Shown here piece by piece: positions 53,512 through 55,434 of a stretch of DNA of 55,434 nt. Below the pieces are notes generated by a model. The model did not search any database and was not told the DNA's origin. It saw nothing but the letters and a program-made list of their open reading frames with translations. This stretch comes from an uncultured Duodenibacillus sp. (GTDB lineage: Bacteria > Pseudomonadota > Gammaproteobacteria > Burkholderiales > Burkholderiaceae_F): the NCBI GenBank assembly GCA_944390715.1, contig CALXQS010000014.1, positions 1 through 55,434 on the forward strand, read 5' to 3'. The translations under genes were made by a program, and so were the position numbers. The first letter of the stretch is position 1; every line of letters starts with the position of its first letter.

Positions 53512-53718
53512 TCATTGTCGAATAAGTTCGCGCAGCCAAGCAATTTCATCCATTGCTGAAAGCTCTTCTGCAGGCATTGCTCTGCGGGTTGTGACGCACA
53601 AGCGATTGAGTGTTTTACTGCTGATTTCTGAGTGCCGAGCAACCGACAGTTGCGATTCACCGTTTTGGACTTGTGCAACGGCTGCGCGTTTGAATTCTTC
53701 TGGAAAGCGTCTTTGCAT
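53512..53718 (-). pseudogene. IS3-family transposase orfA fragment
   Basis: 68 aa. MQRRFPEEFKRAAVAQVQNG, then SSKTLNRL and AEELSAMDEIAWLRE, matches the helix-turn-helix N-terminus of IS3-type OrfA (about 100 aa). It stops early (LRELIRQ) and the usual leucine-zipper end, frameshift window and orfB are missing. An inactive remnant. Confidence 0.75.
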
Positions 53719-53819
53719 TTCTGATCCTCTTTTTGTTTCTGATTTTAAAAGTGAGGATCAAAATTCCGCTTCTGCAACCTTAGTTCAAACAGCTAAAAGT
53801 GCATCACGCTTCAGGACTC

Positions 53820-55190
53820 TCAGACTTCCAAGTTCCAAGGAGCTTCAAGCATCCGCTGCGGCGTTAAACCGAGAAAAACCTGCTCCCATGAACGGTAGTC
53901 ACTGTGAACATCAAGAAACGCTTCCGATTTCCGACGCAGTTTTGCTTCGTCCAACTTCGACGCCTGGCTTTTTATTTCTGCAAAAATGATTCTCTTTCTG
54001 CCTTCGTCAAGCGCTATCAAATCTATTTCGTTTTCGCCGCGGCGATCCCACCAAGCTCCAACCGGTGAAAGCCCCGACAATTCCAGAAACCGCTGGCGGT
54101 ACCAGTCTTCGAGTGAATGGCCGAGATAGGTTGGCAAAGCTTGCGTTGTGCGTTGAATTAATCCTGGCCACTGCTGCAACTCAATTTGAGCCTCAATGTC
54201 GTCGCCGCTCAAAAAGCGAAGCCAGAATCTCAGATAAGGATCCGTCACCCGATAGCGGGTTTTTCTTTTTTCGACAGGTTCCTCAAAAGGTTGCACGCGG
54301 CCCACAAGCTCATATAAATTTTCAAGGCGAGCCAGATACGGCGAGATATCAATTGCCACTCCGTCCTGAAGTTCCGTGCGTTTGGAACGCCCCGCCGCCA
54401 GCCTGCGTAGGATAGTACGGTAGAGCGGAGCAGAAAGTCGAAACTCATTGGCAAGCAGCATGTCGCCCTCTTTTTGAAGGGTCGTGCCCCGCTCGGAAAA
54501 GAGAAACCCCAAAAGCCTTTCCCGCGTGGTAGCCTCGGCATCAACAAGAAGTTCGACATAGCGCGCGACTCCACCCGTCACGGCATAGAAAAGCAATAAA
54601 TCACTCGGCGCAATTCCCGATGGGGCGGCATCTTCAAATATTTGTCCGATGAGACTCGTGCTAAACGGGCGAACGATCATCATTTGATCGGTCCGCCCGA
54701 AAAGAGGCTCGCTGCTATTGCCAAAAATCCTCTCGATAGCCGTTTGCACAGAACCGCTTAGAACGAAAAGCGCTTGAGCTCCCCTTTTACCGAGATCCCA
54801 AGTGCGCTGCAGTTCACTCCAAAAATTCGGCCAACTATCAAGGTGCTGACACTCGTCAAACACAAGAACAAGCGGCTTGGAGTGCGAACTCTCCAAGAGC
54901 CAGCCGATGGCATCCGAAACTTTCGTGATGGCAGGAGGATACTTGATGTCCAATTGCCGAGCGGCCTGCGCAACAAGCAATCGGGCCATCTCTTCTTCGC
55001 TGCTGTTGCCTGTCACAAAATAATAGATAAATGGAAATACCGAATCTTCAAAAGCTTTTCTGATTAGAGTCGTCTTGCCAATCCGTCGACGACCAGTAAC
55101 AACGGCCATTCGAGCCACCTTCGTTTCCTGTGCCCTTTGGAATTGCCAACGAAGGGCTTCGATTTCCAGCTCACGACCGTAAAACTTCAC
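53820..55190 (-). CDS. ATPase with C-terminal DUF234 nuclease-like domain
   Basis: 456 aa. FYGRELEIEAL start, Walker A VTGRRRIGKTTLI (31-43), Walker B PLVLVFDECQHL (about 106-117), then a winged helix, and the DUF234 C-terminus YRVTDPYLRFWLRFL and WWDRRGENEIDLIAL...IIFAEIKSQ, a PD-(D/E)XK-type pattern. Such archaeal-type ATPases are widespread in gut bacteria; their role is not settled. It lies among mobile-element debris, with CTACAG inverted repeats upstream that may regulate it. Confidence 0.82.
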   Translation of the reverse strand: MKFYGRELEIEALRWQFQRAQETKVARMAVVTGRRRIGKTTLIRKAFEDSVFPFIYYFVTGNSSEEEMARLLVAQAARQLDIKYPPAITKVSDAIGWLLESSHSKPLVLVFDECQHLDSWPNFWSELQRTWDLGKRGAQALFVLSGSVQTAIERIFGNSSEPLFGRTDQMMIVRPFSTSLIGQIFEDAAPSGIAPSDLLLFYAVTGGVARYVELLVDAEATTRERLLGFLFSERGTTLQKEGDMLLANEFRLSAPLYRTILRRLAAGRSKRTELQDGVAIDISPYLARLENLYELVGRVQPFEEPVEKRKTRYRVTDPYLRFWLRFLSGDDIEAQIELQQWPGLIQRTTQALPTYLGHSLEDWYRQRFLELSGLSPVGAWWDRRGENEIDLIALDEGRKRIIFAEIKSQASKLDEAKLRRKSEAFLDVHSDYRSWEQVFLGLTPQRMLEAPWNLEV

Positions 55191-55277
55191 TGTTTTCTCC
55201 TTAGCCTAACCGCTGCTCACATCGTCGACGAACAAACGACTAGGAAGACATAACAGAAACTCTTCTCGCCGTCCAAA

Positions 55278-55311
55278 TTCTACAGTATTTGTAGCTACAG
55301 CAACTGTAGAA
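55278..55311. promoter_or_regulatory. Nested CTACAG inverted repeats upstream of the DUF234 ATPase
   Basis: TTCTACAGT (55278-55286) and ACTGTAGAA (55303-55311) form a 9-bp perfect inverted repeat; between them TGTAGCTACA (55290-55299) is itself a palindrome. Four TGTAG/CTACA half sites thus lie within 34 bases, about 90 bases upstream of the ATPase start. Confidence 0.5.
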
Positions 55312-55354
55312 ATCGAATTTCTATTGCCAACTTTGCCTTGAGCTTTACGCCCTA

Positions 55355-55434
55355 GTAAGTAGAAGAGTAGGCATTCGCCCCTCAACCCTCGCAGAACCGG
55401 ACGTGCGCAATTAACGCATCCGGCTCCCCACAAC
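55355..55434 (-). mobile_element. Group II intron 3' end (domains V and VI), partial
   Basis: On the minus strand 55426-55394 reads as a 33-nt hairpin, GAGCCGG...CCGGTTC, with the domain V features: AGC triad in GAGCC, a short loop, and an asymmetrical inner stem. It is followed by a second stem, GAGGGG...CCTACTC (about 55383-55364), with an unpaired A in the position of the domain VI branch point. The intron body and its reverse transcriptase gene lie beyond the right edge. The exact 3' splice site, near 55351-55360, was not fixed. Confidence 0.7.

Noticed and set aside
53136..53678. 180-codon minus frame near the IS3 remnant
   Set aside because: It overlaps the recognisable orfA fragment in another frame and shows no family features.

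Overview
The window looks like the chromosome of a Burkholderiales gut or oral anaerobe of the Sutterella/Parasutterella type (Sutterellaceae). This is an inference from three things: moderately high GC; a periplasmic flavoprotein paired with a small tetrahaem cytochrome c under a TtrS-like sensor; and a betaproteobacterial-style rpmF-fabH-fabD-fabG-acpP-fabF cluster. No 16S gene is present to confirm it.

Layout. (1) 1-137: right end of an IS200/IS605-type element, with the last codons of tnpB and its omega-RNA hairpin, abutting a molybdate-binding-protein gene (165-896, minus) broken by an in-frame TAG. (2) 1180-5574, minus: an anaerobic-respiration unit of flavoprotein reductase, tetrahaem cytochrome, sensor kinase and response regulator. 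(3) 5891-9227: an amidohydrolase, a frameshifted AAA/DUF4143 ATPase and an intact paralogue. (4) dps. (5) 10463-17040: a peptide/amide-use region. An M20 peptidase, a C45 peptidase and a GntR/FadR regulator lie on minus; a YtcJ-like amidohydrolase with a YjiH/YjiG transporter pair lies on plus. (6) 17250-20555: a Fic protein with a decayed duplicate of its 5' end, an SDR, an orphan cluster of GTATAC repeats, and tRNA-Leu(UAA). (7) 20671-25704: a TolC / HlyD / double ABC-2 permease efflux set. (8) 25783-27813: a P-loop-less DUF4143 protein and an HNH-nuclease protein.

(9) 27972-41629 is the most interesting part: a complete type III-A CRISPR-Cas locus. Order: cas10-csm2-csm3-csm4-csm5-cas6, a 16-repeat array, cas2-cas1-cas2 (two different Cas2 proteins), csx16, a Card1/Can2-like CARF nuclease, a CARF protein of the NE0113 family whose C-terminus resembles an OmpR-type winged helix, and a small zinc-ribbon protein. 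The interference and adaptation operons each start just after the same perfect 18-bp palindrome, AATCACAAATTTGTGATT. This suggests one regulator controls both halves, and the CARF/winged-helix protein is a natural candidate. Catalytic residues of Cas10 (HD and GGDD), Csm3, Cas1 and Card1 are all present, so the system looks functional.

(10) 41936-47504: a lipoprotein, a secreted cupin divergent from a LysR regulator, and three genes in a row for exported redox or hydrolase-type proteins (aldo/keto reductase, DUF362, DUF6282), each with a twin-arginine-like leader. (11) 47793-52856, minus: fatty-acid synthesis genes and rpmF, without plsX. (12) 52857-55434: mobile-element debris. It holds an IS3 orfA fragment, an ATPase/DUF234 protein preceded by CTACAG inverted repeats, and domains V and VI of a group II intron that runs off the right edge.
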